NCBI GenBank assembly: GCA_031216915.1
Contig: CM062289.1
Coordinates: 65,975,741 to 66,039,740, forward strand
Length of the DNA: 64,000 nucleotides
Reading direction: 5' to 3'
Source: Pictodentalium vernedei
Lineage: Eukaryota; Mollusca; Scaphopoda; Dentaliida; Dentaliidae
In this document: positions 1 to 11,587 of the stretch, one piece after another
Layout of the letters: the number at the start of each line of letters is the position of its first letter
Position numbering within the stretch: position 1 is the first letter of the stretch
Translations under genes and position numbers: made by a program
Notes under the pieces: generated by a model
The model's input: the letters and a program-made list of their open reading frames with translations, nothing else
Database searches by the model: none
What the model was told of the DNA's origin: nothing

Positions 1-948
1 ACAGCAACACAACAGTTTCAGTGTTCAGTTACTGGAGTAGTAACAGACAATGAGAAGAAGATGGTTGCCATGAAGCAGAACCTACAAGACAGCAATCCAG
101 AGCTCACAGTCTACGGTTGCTCTGCACACTGGTTAAACCTACTGGGTCAAGACATTACACCTACACAAGTCATCAACCAAGTCGTCGAGATTAACAAGTA
201 CTTCAGAAATCACCATGTACCAGGTGCACTGTTGTCCGAGATTCCAGAGTCTGTGAAACCCCAACTACCAGCAGAGACTAGATGGAACAGCCAACTAACC
301 TGTATTGACACATATATCAGAAACCGGCCATACATGCTGATGATTATTGCCAAGAATGAAGACGTCATAGATTCAAGAATTAGAAACCTGATCCACAACG
401 TTGGTCTCTTCAATGAAGTGAAACACCTACAACTCCAACTGCAGCCTGTGTCGATTGCACTTGACAATCTCCAGTCAGATAGTTCTACGATTGCTGATGC
501 CTGTGAGACATGGTTAGATCTGCTGAACAACCCAGACCTACAGACATACAAAGACAAAGTACGCAATAGATTCCAGCAAGCTATGACACCAACACATTTC
601 CTGGCCAACATTTTGCATCCACAGTACAGAGGGAAGAGTCTACTTCCAGACCAGGTGTCCAGTGCACAAGATCTTCTGTTAACTACCAAGCCAGACATCC
701 TACCAGACCTCCTTAGCTTCATGACTGACTCACTTCAGATTCCAGCAAGTCTCCTCCACTCAACTGTAATCACCAAGACCAGACCTACTGTTTGGTGGCT
801 GAGTCTTAGCAGATCATCATCAGTAAACAGCGACTTATGTAATCTTGCACAGAAGATATTGAAGATGCCTTCAAGTTCTGCCTCTATTGAGAGAGTCTTC
901 TCCAACTTTGGACTTATCCAGACCAAACTTATAGCAAACACGGGCAAT
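1..948 (+). pseudogene. hAT-family transposase, C-terminal part, truncated at both ends
   Basis: The reading frame is open from base 1 and begins with the hAT-like motif VVTDN before the first Met at 61, so the N-terminal part lies outside the window. Visible hAT features are GCSAHWLNLL, the AETRWNSQ segment, and a C-terminal dimerisation motif (SSSASIERVFSNFGLIQTKL) near residues 270-290. In the family this protein cuts and pastes hAT transposons and dimerises through that C-terminal motif. The frame runs into DIRS copy A at 949 and stops at 969, so the last residues are element-encoded. No matching C-terminal remainder is seen after the far end of copy A. About 17 bases before 949 look like part of a MITE, which suggests the gene was already interrupted. 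It could also be a domesticated hAT gene, but the truncation argues against function. Confidence 0.8.
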
Positions 949-1150
949 ATTTTTATACTGTACCAATGACCCAGACTTAGCTGGTGCTAACTCTAACAAA
1001 TCCAGGGCCAAACACAAATTTTGCCCCCCAGTCCCCAAAATTTGCATCAAAAACCAAAAGAAATCATGTCCTATAGGACCTCCATACTTTGCCCTTACTG
1101 CGCATACGCAGTGTCAAGGACGTTCCGAAATTGGCGCCAATTATCATTCT
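949..1150 (+). repeat. Left inverted terminal repeat, DIRS copy A
   Basis: From 959 to 1150 this is the reverse complement of 7874-8062 with few differences. It contains a palindrome GCGCATACGC (1100-1109), a one-base variant of the NRF-1-like core GCGCATGCGC seen in the right arm. The outermost bases differ from the right arm, as is usual for DIRS elements. Confidence 0.9.
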
Positions 1151-2037
1151 CTGTTTGGCCCTTCATCAGTCAACATCTCACTGATCTTTGTGCTTGTAAA
1201 TCTCAGTTTAAAGGATGCCAGACACGTAATTGTTGGAGAAATGGTGATTCTAAGGAGGATATAGAAGGAGGAGAGGAAAAAGGAGTGACAAAAAATAATC
1301 AGGGCTGTACTTAAAATTTTTTATGAAATTATGTTAAGTTGCCTATTTTCGAGGCATGGGCCTCTTGTTGTCATTCTTGCTAAAAAGTTGCACTGCTTAT
1401 TCAGTGTTTCCTCTCCCCCGGTCTTCTAAGTCCCCCCTTGCAATTCTCCCATGCTTTTGGCATATTTTTGAGAAAGATCATTTCTAAATTCTCCTGGGAG
1501 AGTTGCTTGGTTACAGAATGTTTTCTGTTATTTTCCCCATAGTTACGTTTTCACCCATGGGTGTATAAACGTTGAGTTCTGCATCTTCCATCTGATGTTC
1601 TGCAGATTCTCCCCTGGGAGTCTCTGTCTTGCATCAGATAGAGTGTACTTTTGATGACTGATTTCGGGCCAGTTTTGTCAGTGCCTGGAGTCATGTTTTC
1701 TGGTGTTTTTACACTGTTTGTTTACATTGGCAACAGTCTCTTTTGTGGGGGGCTGTTTGCCTTTGGTGTAGTTTATCTCACTATAAGATACATTTCTATT
1801 ATCCGTAAGTGTTGCATTAATTATTTAATATAAAATTAAAATTTTTGACCACACTTTGCCATCGGATCCATTGGGGCTCAACGTTACTTTTCAGAAACTT
1901 GGGCTTCGTTGAAAAAATATTTTTCAAAAATTATTTTGATTTGCAATTGTTTTTTCATTATTAATGGATCATGTTATTATGTATCTTTGTGTCAGGGGTT
2001 TGTGCGAGTAACTAGGACTTGTTGTTGACTTTTCACA
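1151..2037 (+). other. DIRS copy A untranslated leader
   Basis: About 890 bp without a supported ORF lie between the left ITR and the gag ATG. The sequence is collinear with 12353-13235 in copy B and recognisable in copies C (19840-21124) and D (32593-33510). The small ORFs at 1021 and 1651 are not conserved as frames between copies. An in-frame TGA shortly before 2038 fixes the gag start. Confidence 0.75.
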
Positions 2038-4158
2038 ATGAAAGGATATTGTTCAAATTGTAATAGGAAGAAATCTTCCTCTGACTTTCATGATCATTGC
2101 ATTAATTGTAGTCAGTGTTCTCGCACTAATCCCTGTTCTATATGTCAATATTGGGATGACAAACATTGGAAACGTGTGTCACGATATGTTGTTGGTGGAG
2201 AAAGGGCTATGCCGGCTCTTTCTCCGCAAGGTCACTCTACTCTCTCAGTTTCTATTTCAGAGGAACAAGAACAGGGTGATGTTTCCATGTTATCTTCCGC
2301 AAGTGCGCTTCCGTCGTCACAAATGAATACAGAGCTAGCGGCAAAAGTGCTCATGGAGATTAAACAAATGTCGTCCGCTAGCTCGCCCGGTGTAGCGTCC
2401 ATTCACTGAATGGTTCGGCAGCCGGGTTCATCCGATGCGGTCCAGGAGGAAATGTTGGGTGATGCGAGCACTATAAACATTCAACGTGCACACCCAGTGA
2501 CGGCGGATAGTAGGCGAGATTGGAGGAAGCCTTTGAGTCCGGTTCCTAGCTCGTCCAGGTCCAGCCGGGGCGCGAGCGAGAGAGGCCCCTCTCTCGTACA
2601 ACAACATCTGGGACCAGATGTTGTGGTACAAAATGTGTCGCAAGCGGAGCACACGTCCGTCGCTCGGGACGCTCCGTTGTGTAGGCAGTCCGTGGAGACT
2701 GCTCAGGCTTCTTCCTCTCGTCAGTGCACACGACCGCACCTTGGCTACGTGACCGCCGATATTTTACCAGCTTCGCCGATCAGGGATTCTTCGGCGACCA
2801 GGGATTCTTCGGCGACCAGGTCACACCATACGGTAGCCAGGGACACGAGGTCAATCGACTCTGGACGTTCGCATAGGAAGAGTATGCGGGAGTCATCAGA
2901 TGCGGAGCTGCCCTCGGCGAAGCAGCGAAAGACTGCGCCTCCGCAGGCCTCGATGTCGGACGTACTTGTGCAGATAGCACAACTTATCGCAGCATCCCAG
3001 CAACCGACAGAAACGGTGTCGGATCGGGAATTATCCGACGGCGCTGGGTCGGTACGCTCCGCCGAAGCATCGGGGGCAGACGACCGGGAGCATCATGAGG
3101 TCCGACCGGATGGTGAAAGGGATACGGATGACTTGGAGCTATCCCTTTCGGAACAACATAAAGCTGCCGTGGACTTCATCCAGCACTTTCTCCCTCAAGT
3201 TGTTCCGTCGGGCCAGATTGCTGCGGTTCCGGACAAGAGAATTATAGCGTCATTGGACTCTGATTTCTTTGAGCGGTTCAGGGACATCGCTCCCGAGTTT
3301 CCGTCTCAGTCCAATAATGTTGCAAGAACATTTGAATTATTGAACGACGCTATATTCAAACTTGCTTCCAAAACGGGAAAAGCAGGTTTCTTGTCCGCCA
3401 ATACTCTCAACCTGCCTTTCATTAATGCAAGGAATAAATTCGACACGGCAGGACAGGGTATCCCGAGAGTTCCTCTGCGAATGGACGACGAGGCGGAAGA
3501 CTTAGAGCTATCTTTACCGTCGTCGGTGTCTATTCCAACCGCGGTGTTGGAAACAACTATTTCGTCTAACAGAGCCAGTTTAGATGCCTTATCTTTTGCA
3601 GATCACCTTACTAAGGCGTTATCACTGCGCCTTCAAGGGAAAGAATTTCAGGATATTCAATCCTCTTTAAGACTTCTTTCAAGGGCAGTAGCTTATTCCA
3701 CGTGTAACTCCGCCCTTTCAGTGGCAAACCTGGAGTTGGTTAGACGTGACGCAGCCCTAGCTACATCCACACTCATGGATACTAAGGTGAAGAACTCTCT
3801 CAGAGTCGCTTCGGTCTCCGGAGAACTTCTCTTTGACGGCAAGCTTTCTGCAATTTACGATAAAATTACAAAGAAAGCTTCGGATTCTCTGCTGTTCAAA
3901 TCTGCTTCTAAGAAGTCGGACACGGCAGATAAGAGTAAGACAGCCACTTCTGGGTCTAATGCGCCCAAGAGAGGTTCCTATAGAGGTTCCGGTCCGTCCT
4001 CTTGGTCTTATTCAAGAGACCGTCAAGGTAGCAACTCTTGTTCGGGATGTCCTTCGGGCCGGGACAACCGGTCGGACGCCCCGAGGTCGACGGGACGAGG
4101 TGCGGGTCGTGGAGGACGTGGTTTCTCCTACTGCAGGCCTCGCAGGTCCAGGAGGTGA
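2038..4158 (+). pseudogene. gag: DIRS gag-like ORF, copy A, broken by one nonsense mutation
   Basis: This is collinear with the intact 700-residue ORF of copy B. It starts MKGYCSNCNRKK with a Cys/His-rich N terminus (CSNC, HDHCINCSQC, PCSIC) and ends in an Arg/Gly/Ser-rich tail, both suited to nucleic-acid binding. Codon 124 (2407-2409) is TGA where copy B has CGA, a CpG-type transition that splits it into 123 and 582 codons. The downstream part is otherwise open to 4158, so the break looks recent. DIRS gag proteins package the RNA; the assignment rests on position and composition because these proteins are poorly conserved. Confidence 0.85.
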
Positions 4159-4172
4159 TGGCTTCAACCTCT

Positions 4173-6149
4173 TGTCTATCGCGTACCGGTTGGCGGAAGG
4201 TTGTCGAGTTTTTCACAAGAGTGGGCGTCGATTACGGACGACCCTTGGGTGAGAGGGGTGACTTCGGAAGGTCTAAAGATATCATTCAAACGAAAGCCTC
4301 CATTAACTCGAAGTCCAAAATGGACTCAACTTCCGTCAAATCCGCAGAAAAGAGACGCTCTATTATCAGAGGTGCAGTCTCTTTTAATGAAGAACGTGGT
4401 AGAGGTCGTAGAAAACCAGGAGACTCCGGGATTCTACAGCCATCTGTTTCTGGTTCCGAAACCAGACGGCTCGTTCCGTCCAGTCATAGATTTGAGCTGG
4501 ATAAACAAGCTGATCAACGCTCCGAAGTTTTATATGGAGACGATTCGGTCGGTCAGAGCGAGTATTCGGGTGAACGATTATGCAACGAGCATAGATCTCA
4601 AAGATGCGTACTTTCACATCATGGTACATCCGACATGCAGAAAGTATCTACGCTTCGCAGTCCTAGGAGTGGTGTATCAATTCCGGGCGATGTGCATCGG
4701 ATTGAATCTAGCACCCTGGGCTTTCACTCGGGTAATGAACTCGGTAATGATGTATTTCCGAGCTCATTCGTCTGCGGTAACGTCGGCCTACCTGGACGAC
4801 ATTCTTGAGAGGTACGGCAACGAGTTAACGCTTCAGAACGATGTGCAGAATCTACTTCTATTGCTCCGACGTCTCGGTTTTATAGTAAACGAGGAGAAGT
4901 CGGATCTGGTGCTGTCCAAGTCATTCACACATCTGGGAATGAGCTTCGAGACGCACAACAATCTCGTTCGTCTGCCGTTAACCAGAGCGAAATTAATCAG
5001 TTGTTACGCTTGCTATTGTCTTCACTCAAAGTCACAGCGAGAGAGTTCATGAGACTGATAGGTCTGTGCGGAGCCGCTGCAGATCTCATTCCGATGGGGC
5101 GGTTACTCACTCGTCCTCTCCAAATTTTCTTGACTCAGAATTGGAGTGTAAAGATTCATTCGCTCGATATAGACGTTCTCTTGTCAAATCAAGTGAAACG
5201 AGAGATTCAGACTTGGGCAAACATTCAGTGGTTAACTCAGGGAGTTCCGCTGCAGTTGCCGGATCCAAGTTTTACCATTATGACGGATGCCAGTCAAACA
5301 GGTTGGGGTGCATCATTGATCCCAACAGATTCGAGATGCCAGGGTCTTTGGGATCTGCAATTCCTGGGCAAGCACATAAACATCAAGGAAATGATGTCAG
5401 TTTGGCTTGCGTTACGTCATTGGATGGACATTATTCACAATGCTCATGTCCAAATCCTGTCCGACAATACGACAGTAGTGGCGTATATACGGAATCAGGG
5501 AGGCACTCATTCAGTTCCGTTGTTCAATCTAACGGAAAGAATCCTTCTGTTTGCTCTAGAGCATCAGGTTCTTCTTTCGGTCCGTCATATACCAGGTCGT
5601 CTGAATGTACTAGCAGACTCCCTTTCATGCAAGGGTCGCTTGTTGCCGTCGGAGTGGACTCTCAACAAACAAGTATTCAATCAGATTTGCTACCAATGGG
5701 AACGGCCAATGATAGACTTATTTGTGACACATCTCAACAATCAGTTGCAGACGTATGTGTCTCCGTGTCCGGATCCAAGAGCATTTGCAGTAGACGCTCT
5801 GTCGATCCCTTGGGACGGAATGATATGATATGCGTATCCTCCAGCGCCGTTAATTCAGCAAGTATTGCTAAAGATAAAACAATCTCAATGCAAGATTCTG
5901 TTGGTAGCATCTCTGTCTCCACAGAGACCGTGGATAAATCTACTCAGGTGTCTGTTGTGGGACCTACCGTGAAAGCTTCCTCCACAGGAGGATCTTCTTT
6001 CGCAGGGGAAATCGCGTCAACTCCATCACAACCCGCAAGGTCTCAACCTTCACGTTTTTCTGTTGTGCGGTCCTTCTTGCATGGCAAGCACTTTACAGGA
6101 CGAGCAGTGGACGCGATTTCTAACTGTAGGAGGACCTCCTCTTTGCTAA
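4173..6149 (+). pseudogene. DIRS reverse transcriptase-RNase H-methyltransferase-like ORF, copy A, frameshifted
   Basis: The frame holds the RT palm (FRPVIDLSWINKL, then SIDLKDAYFHIMV, then AYLDDI with the YxDD motif near 4790), RNase H (MTDASQTGWGAS, IKEMMSVW, LSDNTTVVAYI, VLADSLS) and a C-terminal DAM-like region (MIDLFVTHLNNQ, DPRAFAVDAL). Compared with copy B there is a 5-bp insertion near 4172 just after gag, a 4-bp deletion near 5029 that moves the frame, and a TGA at 5826-5828 where B has GGA. The RNase H aspartate at 5463-5465 is retained, unlike copy B. The product would be non-functional from this copy. Confidence 0.88.
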
Positions 6150-7105
6150 ACTATGCGGCTAAGTGGAAGGTTTTTCGTCGTTGGTGTAGGGATCATTCTG
6201 TGGATATTTTTGATCCCTCTATACCAGACATTGCAAACTTTCTAGTATACTTGTTTGACGAAATCAAACTGCAGCCTGTTACTATTAAGGGTAATAGGTC
6301 TATGTTATCTGATACCTATGCACATCATGATAGTTTACAAATTGGATCTAATGTCTCTTTATCTAAGTTGGTTAGAAACTTCTCGATAAATAGACCCAGA
6401 ACTCTTAGGTTAATTCCTAAATGGAATTTAGCTTGGGTTCTTCTTAAACTGAAGGAAAAGCCATTTGAACCTCTTGGGACAGTAGATTTCAAATTCTTAT
6501 GTTATAAGACAGCTTTTCTCTTAGCTTTCTCTTCTGCTAGAAGAGTCAGTGAGCTTCATGCACTGTCGGTGGATGATTCTCACTATTGTAGTGTCGGGAA
6601 CACTATCACCTTCATTACTAATGTGGGTTTTTTAGCTAAGAATCAGGCTCCTAATAAATATCCGGAACCTATTGTTATTAAGGCTCTTCCGTCTTCAGAC
6701 GGGCGTAGGCCTTTACTCTGTCCTGTTAGAGCACTACGTATCTATAAACAGAGATCTCAGTTTATCAGAAAGGGCCGAAAACGTTTCTTTCTGTCTCTGA
6801 TGCCTAATAGAAGGGACATTTCGGTTCATTCTATTGCTAGATGGATTCAATTAACTATCCGTACTGCTTATGAGAGTTTATCTTCTTCTCAGCAGTCTGT
6901 GCTTAAGATTTCGGCTCATGAAGTAAGAGCTCTTGCTACTTCTTGGGCTTACGCTAATAGTATTGCTATTACAGATTTAATGAAGGCTGCTTATTGGTCT
7001 CAGCCATCCACATTCACGAATTTTTATCTCAGAAATATTGAGTCCATTTCTGGAGACCTGCATTGTTTAGGTCCGTTATCTGTTGCGCAGAATGTCGTCC
7101 ACTAA
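5888..7105 (+). CDS. DIRS tyrosine recombinase, copy A (frame intact)
   Basis: The 405-residue frame starts at the ATG shared with copy B (MQDSVGSISV); the same frame is open further upstream but is only an RT-overlap shadow there. The core-binding part includes NYAAKWKVFRRWC. The catalytic domain shows the first Arg in SARRVSELHAL, HxxR in SAHEVRAL, and the nucleophile Tyr in FTNFYLRNI. In DIRS elements this enzyme integrates the circular DNA product without target duplication, replacing a DDE integrase. Its first 262 bp overlap the end of the RT frame. It is the only open gene in copy A. The start codon is inferred from conservation in two copies. Confidence 0.87.
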   Translation: MQDSVGSISVSTETVDKSTQVSVVGPTVKASSTGGSSFAGEIASTPSQPARSQPSRFSVVRSFLHGKHFTGRAVDAISNCRRTSSLLNYAAKWKVFRRWCRDHSVDIFDPSIPDIANFLVYLFDEIKLQPVTIKGNRSMLSDTYAHHDSLQIGSNVSLSKLVRNFSINRPRTLRLIPKWNLAWVLLKLKEKPFEPLGTVDFKFLCYKTAFLLAFSSARRVSELHALSVDDSHYCSVGNTITFITNVGFLAKNQAPNKYPEPIVIKALPSSDGRRPLLCPVRALRIYKQRSQFIRKGRKRFFLSLMPNRRDISVHSIARWIQLTIRTAYESLSSSQQSVLKISAHEVRALATSWAYANSIAITDLMKAAYWSQPSTFTNFYLRNIESISGDLHCLGPLSVAQNVVH

Positions 7106-7709
7106 ACAGTTGCAACTATAGTTATGCAGGCTTTCTGTTCCGGCAGTGACTCCGTCCGGCTGCCCTCTTCGCTCTGGGCTATTTGACCCAGGGCAAGGGG
7201 AGGGGGGGGGAGGGTGTTCCCTTAGGTCACCTGCTTTATAGTGAAAAGCAAGGGAATGCCTCCTCCGAAGTCAGTATTTCTGAGTCGTTTCCGGGATGGT
7301 TTTAAAGTGTAATATTAATGTTAAAAATTCGTTCATGTCATATTTTTAAAGTGTAGCTCGGTGTGAAGCATTTGTATATGTCAAGTGTCAAACGGGCATT
7401 AATATACAATCCTCGGACACTTTTAAAAGAATACATGTATAAAGAGTCTCAATTCTCTGGACTAACTTTATTTATTGGCTTACTTTAAAAATAATTAGTA
7501 TAAAGGGTTATACAGGATGTTAATAGAGAACATGAATGTTATTGTGCTCAATTATGAAGGGTATTGTATCTTTCTAATTTAACATAAAATAAGAAAGATA
7601 CATGTAAAGCCTAATACTCCTTTTCTCCTTGAGGGGTTGCCTCTATATTATATAGTTGAGCTTATTGGATTTTCCTCTATGTCCTAGGCCCTCCAGCCTT
7701 TTTACTATT
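7106..7709 (+). other. DIRS copy A 3' noncoding region
   Basis: No ORF. Just after the recombinase stop is a short stem (CTCTGGG...CCCAGGG around 7171-7196) followed by a G-rich tract at 7194-7217. The same arrangement recurs in copies B, C and D. The rest is AT-rich and leads into the ICR. Confidence 0.65.
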
Positions 7710-7796
7710 CAGCTAAGTCTGGGTCATTGGTACAGTATAAAAATGTTAAAAAAATTATAGTAATTTATATATTTTTTATACTTACCAATGACCCAG
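7710..7796 (+). repeat. Internal complementary region (ICR), copy A
   Basis: The first half (7710-7744) is the reverse complement of the left terminus. The second half, from GTT at 7745, is the reverse complement of the right terminus. The joined block corresponds to the junction of a circle. In the DIRS model the ICR templates circularisation of the cDNA. Confidence 0.9.
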
Positions 7797-7873
7797 ATGG
7801 GGATGGCCCTCCCAGGAGTTGGGAACTCTTACCTCCCCGCTGAGTACATAGCGCTGACCAGGCACTGCCAGTA

Positions 7874-8101
7874 AGAATGATAATTGGCTCCAATTTCGGA
7901 ACGTCCTTGACACTGCGCATGCGCAGTAAGGGCAAAGTATGGAGGTCCTATAGGACATGATTTCTTTTGGTTTTTGATGCAAATTTTGGGGATTGGGGGG
8001 CAAAATTTGTGTTTGGCCCTGGATTTGTTAGAGTTAGCACCAGCTAAGTCTGGGTCATTGGTAAGTATAAAAAATATATAAATTACTATAAATTTTTTAA
8101 C
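7874..8101 (+). repeat. Right inverted terminal repeat, DIRS copy A
   Basis: Reverse complement of 959-1150 plus a longer AT-rich tip ending TTTTTTAAC. It contains the perfect palindrome CTGCGCATGCGCAG (7913-7926), an NRF-1-like site. Confidence 0.9.
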
Positions 8102-8277
8102 GTTTCTGCCAATGAACCTCCGGGTTACCCGGAGATCCATTGGCTGAAACATGGCTTGTGCACAGGCCATATTTACAGAATTTGATAGCCTTACTATGGC
8201 CATATCGCGTAGATTAACACGCATATCGACGTGCTATTTGTGCGCATTTCAGGACAGAACTTTTAGTTTTAACTGTA
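8102..8277 (+). repeat. Half of a TA-type foldback MITE, cut by DIRS copy A
   Basis: It begins with the hairpin 8108-8144 (GCCAATG...CATTGGC) and ends CTTTTAGTTTTAACTGTA at 8277. That matches the hairpin and right end of the complete MITE at 56611-56923. Copy A lies immediately to the left of the hairpin. Confidence 0.75.
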
Positions 8278-9113
8278 TATTCCTTAAATTCAAATTAAAT
8301 ACACACACATAAAACATCAAAATGAAGGTTGAAATGTATAGAACACGAAACACATATGTAATCAACTCATTGGGTTGACACCAGGCACCACTGGTTCCTG
8401 GAAGTCTGCTACCGTATTCATACCAGAACTGATAATCACGAGAACAGCTTGTGACCAAATGTGCTTCACATCACCACAACAATCGAGCCCCAATAGACCG
8501 AGTGTCGATGAATATTTGGCCAAGTTCCCTAATTCCTTCCCACAATGTTAACAAAATGGTAAAGTGTATGTCCAAGGGATATGGGCATTCGGTTTCCAAT
8601 CCAGGTGGGTATGAGTCAGCCAGAAGGTGTCCAGGAGAACAGAAATGAAAGTAAAATATGATGATTTAATAAACGAAATATAAGTATACACACTATACGC
8701 TGCGCTCGACATAACTCTGGGAAACTCCCCCAGTTGATATGTGCTGTAGGTGTTTTTACGTACAATGAATCAAAGCAAAATGTACACTGCGATATACGAA
8801 CCAATTATACATATAACATGGGTGGCTAACCAGACTCTCTGTCATACAAGCAAGGGGGGACAGTCTGGACGGAGGGTAGGCTGACGGAAATGTCCTGCAT
8901 TGCCTGACAGGGATCGACCAGTAGCCAAAAGATAAATGAAAGTGTTTATGTATCCTTCATCAAAAGTCTTTCCATAGCCACAGACCCCCCTTCAAGTAAC
9001 AAATCTTCAGTTACTTATGCTCCCACCCTTTTTTTTGTTTCCGGCTCTCTCCTCTCTTATTAGTTCACCTGGCCTAAAAGGCCATGTGATCTTTTCACAT
9101 CACTTATCATCCG
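8278..9113. other. Intergenic, no supported gene
   Basis: AT-rich non-repetitive-looking sequence with only short non-conserved ORFs. No RNA gene or promoter is recognised. Confidence 0.6.
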
Positions 9114-11135
9114 TTGTCGGTAAACTTTCCACATTTTCATCTTGTTCTCTGTAACCGTGGAGGCAGTGTGAACCAAACTTGGCAGGAATGGTCTATGGGA
9201 GGTCCTCTACAAACGATCCTCATTTTGTTCCGGTCAGATGAAAAACATGGCTTCCAGAGGCATTCTTTGATTCTGGTTGGTGGATTTTCAAAAATCTTCT
9301 CAAAATCTTCTCCTCTGAAACTGCCAGGTCAAATGTTTTGAAACTTCACATAAACGATGACTGGGACCCCCTCTACCAACGATCCTCATTTAATGTTGAT
9401 CGGGTTACAAACATGGCCGCAATTGCAGCTTACAGTTACTATAGAAACCCTATGGGAAATCACATTTTCATCTTCTTTGGAACTACTGAACCTACATGAA
9501 CCAAACCTGGCAGGGATAGTCTATGTGAGGACCTCTACAAACAGTTCTCATTTCATTCCCATGGGTTTGAAAACATGGCCTCAAGGGGCATTCTTTGATT
9601 ATGATTGGTGGATTTTGAAAAATCTTCTCCTCTGAAACCACATGGCCAAATGTTTTGAAACTTTGCATGGTTGATAACTGGGACCTGCTCTACCAACGAT
9701 CCTCATTTAATGTTGATCGGGTTGCAAACATGGCTTCAATTGTGGCTTATAGTTACTATAGAAACCCTATGGGAAATCACATTTTCATCTTCTTCTCTGG
9801 AATTTCTGAGCCGATCTGAACCGAACTTGGCAGGAATGGTCTATGGGAGGTCCTCTATAAACATCCTCATTTTGTTCCTGTGGTTTGAAAAAGATGGCCG
9901 CCAGAGGCATTCTTTGATTCTAGTTGGTGGATTTTCAAAAATCTTCTCTGAAACTGCCAGGCCAAATGTTTTCATACTTCACATTAATGATTACTTTGAC
10001 CCCTCTATCAACGATCCTCATTTAATGTTGAACAGGTTGTAAAGATGGCCACAATTGCGGCTTATACAGTAGTTACTATACATGTCGAAACCCTATGGGA
10101 AATCACATTTTCATCTTCTTCTCTAGAACTACTGAGCCGATCGATGTGAACCAAACCTGGCAGGAATAGTCTATGGGAGGTCTTCTACAAATGCTCCTCA
10201 TTTTGGTTACCGTGCATAGAAAAACATGGTTGCCAGAAGCATTTTTTAATTCTGATTGGTGGATTTCAAAAAATCTTTTCTCCTGAAACCACAGGGCCAA
10301 ATGTTTTGAAACTTTGCATGGTTGATGACTGAGACACCCTCTACCAATAATCCTCATTTAATGTTGATCGGGTTGCAAACATGGCTACAATTGTGGCTTA
10401 TAGTTACTATAGAAACCCAATGGGAAATCACATTTTCATCTTCTTCTCTGGAACTACTGAGCTGATGTGAACCAAACCTGGCAGGGACACATGTAGACTA
10501 TTGTCAGGTCCTCTACAAAAGCTACTCATTTTGTTACCGTGCATCAAAAAACATGGCTGCCAGCAGCATTTTTGTATTCTGATTCGTGGATTTTGAAAAA
10601 TCATCTCCGAAACCACAGGGCCAAATGTTTTGAAACTTTGCATGGTTGATGACTGGGAATCCTCTACCAATGATCCTCATTTAATGTTGTTTGTGTACCA
10701 AATATGGCTGCAGTTGCAGCTTATAGTTACTATAGAAACCCTATGGGAAATTACATTTTCATCTTCTTCTCTAGAACTACTGAGCCGACGTGAACCAAAC
10801 TTCGCAGGAATGGTCTATAGGAGGCCCTCTACAAACGATCCCCTTTTTGTTCCCGTTGGTTGGAAAATCTGGCCACCAGAGACATTCTCTGATTCTGATT
10901 GATGGATTTTGCAAAAATTTTCCCCTCTGAAACTACAAAGTCAAATGTTTTGAAACTTCACATGATTGAGGACTGGGACACCTACCAATGACCCACATGT
11001 AATGTTGATGCAATGTGCAAACATGGCCACAGTTGCAGCTCATAGTTACATGTACCCTGGAAAGCCTATGGGAAATTACATTTTTATATGTAGTTCCAGG
11101 TGAGCGATTACAGGCTTTTTAGAGCCTCTAGATGT
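9114..11135. repeat. Tandem array of a ~325-bp unit, about six copies, decayed
   Basis: The phrase GTGAACCAAACTTGGCAGG, with variants, recurs at about 9167, 9495, 9815, 10145, 10466 and 10790. Companion phrases recur in step, such as GAAACCCTATGGGAAAT and AATGTTGATCGGGTT. Units differ by scattered substitutions, so the array is old. The right edge near 11100-11135 (GGTGAGCGATTACAGG, then a short hairpin) resembles the 3' tail of the AGCTCA repeat family seen at 48032 and 57116. ORFs inside it are products of the repeat. Confidence 0.85.
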
Positions 11136-11587
11136 AATTCTCCTCAACGGCTGTAGATTACATTGACATGCAAAATCTTGTCCCCTGACCTCCACTTGAA
11201 CAGCAGCCTTGGCTGATCTGTCTCCAAACAACCTCAAAAATGTTGTTGCCACCTCCCCTGCTTCCTGCTCACAGATTTCTTCATCAGTCTCAGTGTCCGG
11301 CTCGGAACCAAAACTTGTACTTTCCACACACACACTGGGGAATCTTGCCCTTCGAATCATCAGGTTTTACCGACGTGCTCTCTGTTGGAGCAGAAGGTTC
11401 ACTGTTGCTGCCTTGGCATTGGTCAAACATTACGGCCAGCGGTTTCCCGCAATTTCCCATCCAGGTCCAAATAGACCAAACCTTATTGGCAGTCATGTCC
11501 TGTTTGGAAGTGTCAAGGTGTCTCTTCCAATTTAATATTGTTGCAGTTACATGTAGTACAGTCGTCGAGAAGTGTCCAAGTTTAACA
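11136..11587. other. Intergenic, no supported gene
   Basis: Overlapping small ORFs occur on both strands (for example 11076-11360 minus and 11209-11535 plus), but no family motif is recognised and none is clearly coding. It ends at the left edge of DIRS copy C. Confidence 0.5.

Larger units (their letters stand above)
949..8101 (+). mobile_element. DIRS-type tyrosine-recombinase retrotransposon, copy A (full length, defective)
   Basis: The 7153-bp element starts ATTTTTATACTG and ends ATTTTTTAAC. It has inverted terminal repeats, gag, RT-RNase H-methyltransferase-like and tyrosine recombinase (YR) frames, and an internal complementary region at 7710-7796. There is no target-site duplication: joining bases 933-948 to 8102 onward recreates a sequence that also occurs, reverse-complemented, at about 56766-56800, which serves as an empty site. 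Its body is nearly collinear with copy B at 12151. Lesions are a gag stop at 2407, a 5-bp insertion near 4172, a 4-bp deletion near 5029 and an RT-frame stop at 5826. The recombinase frame alone is intact. Confidence 0.93.
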
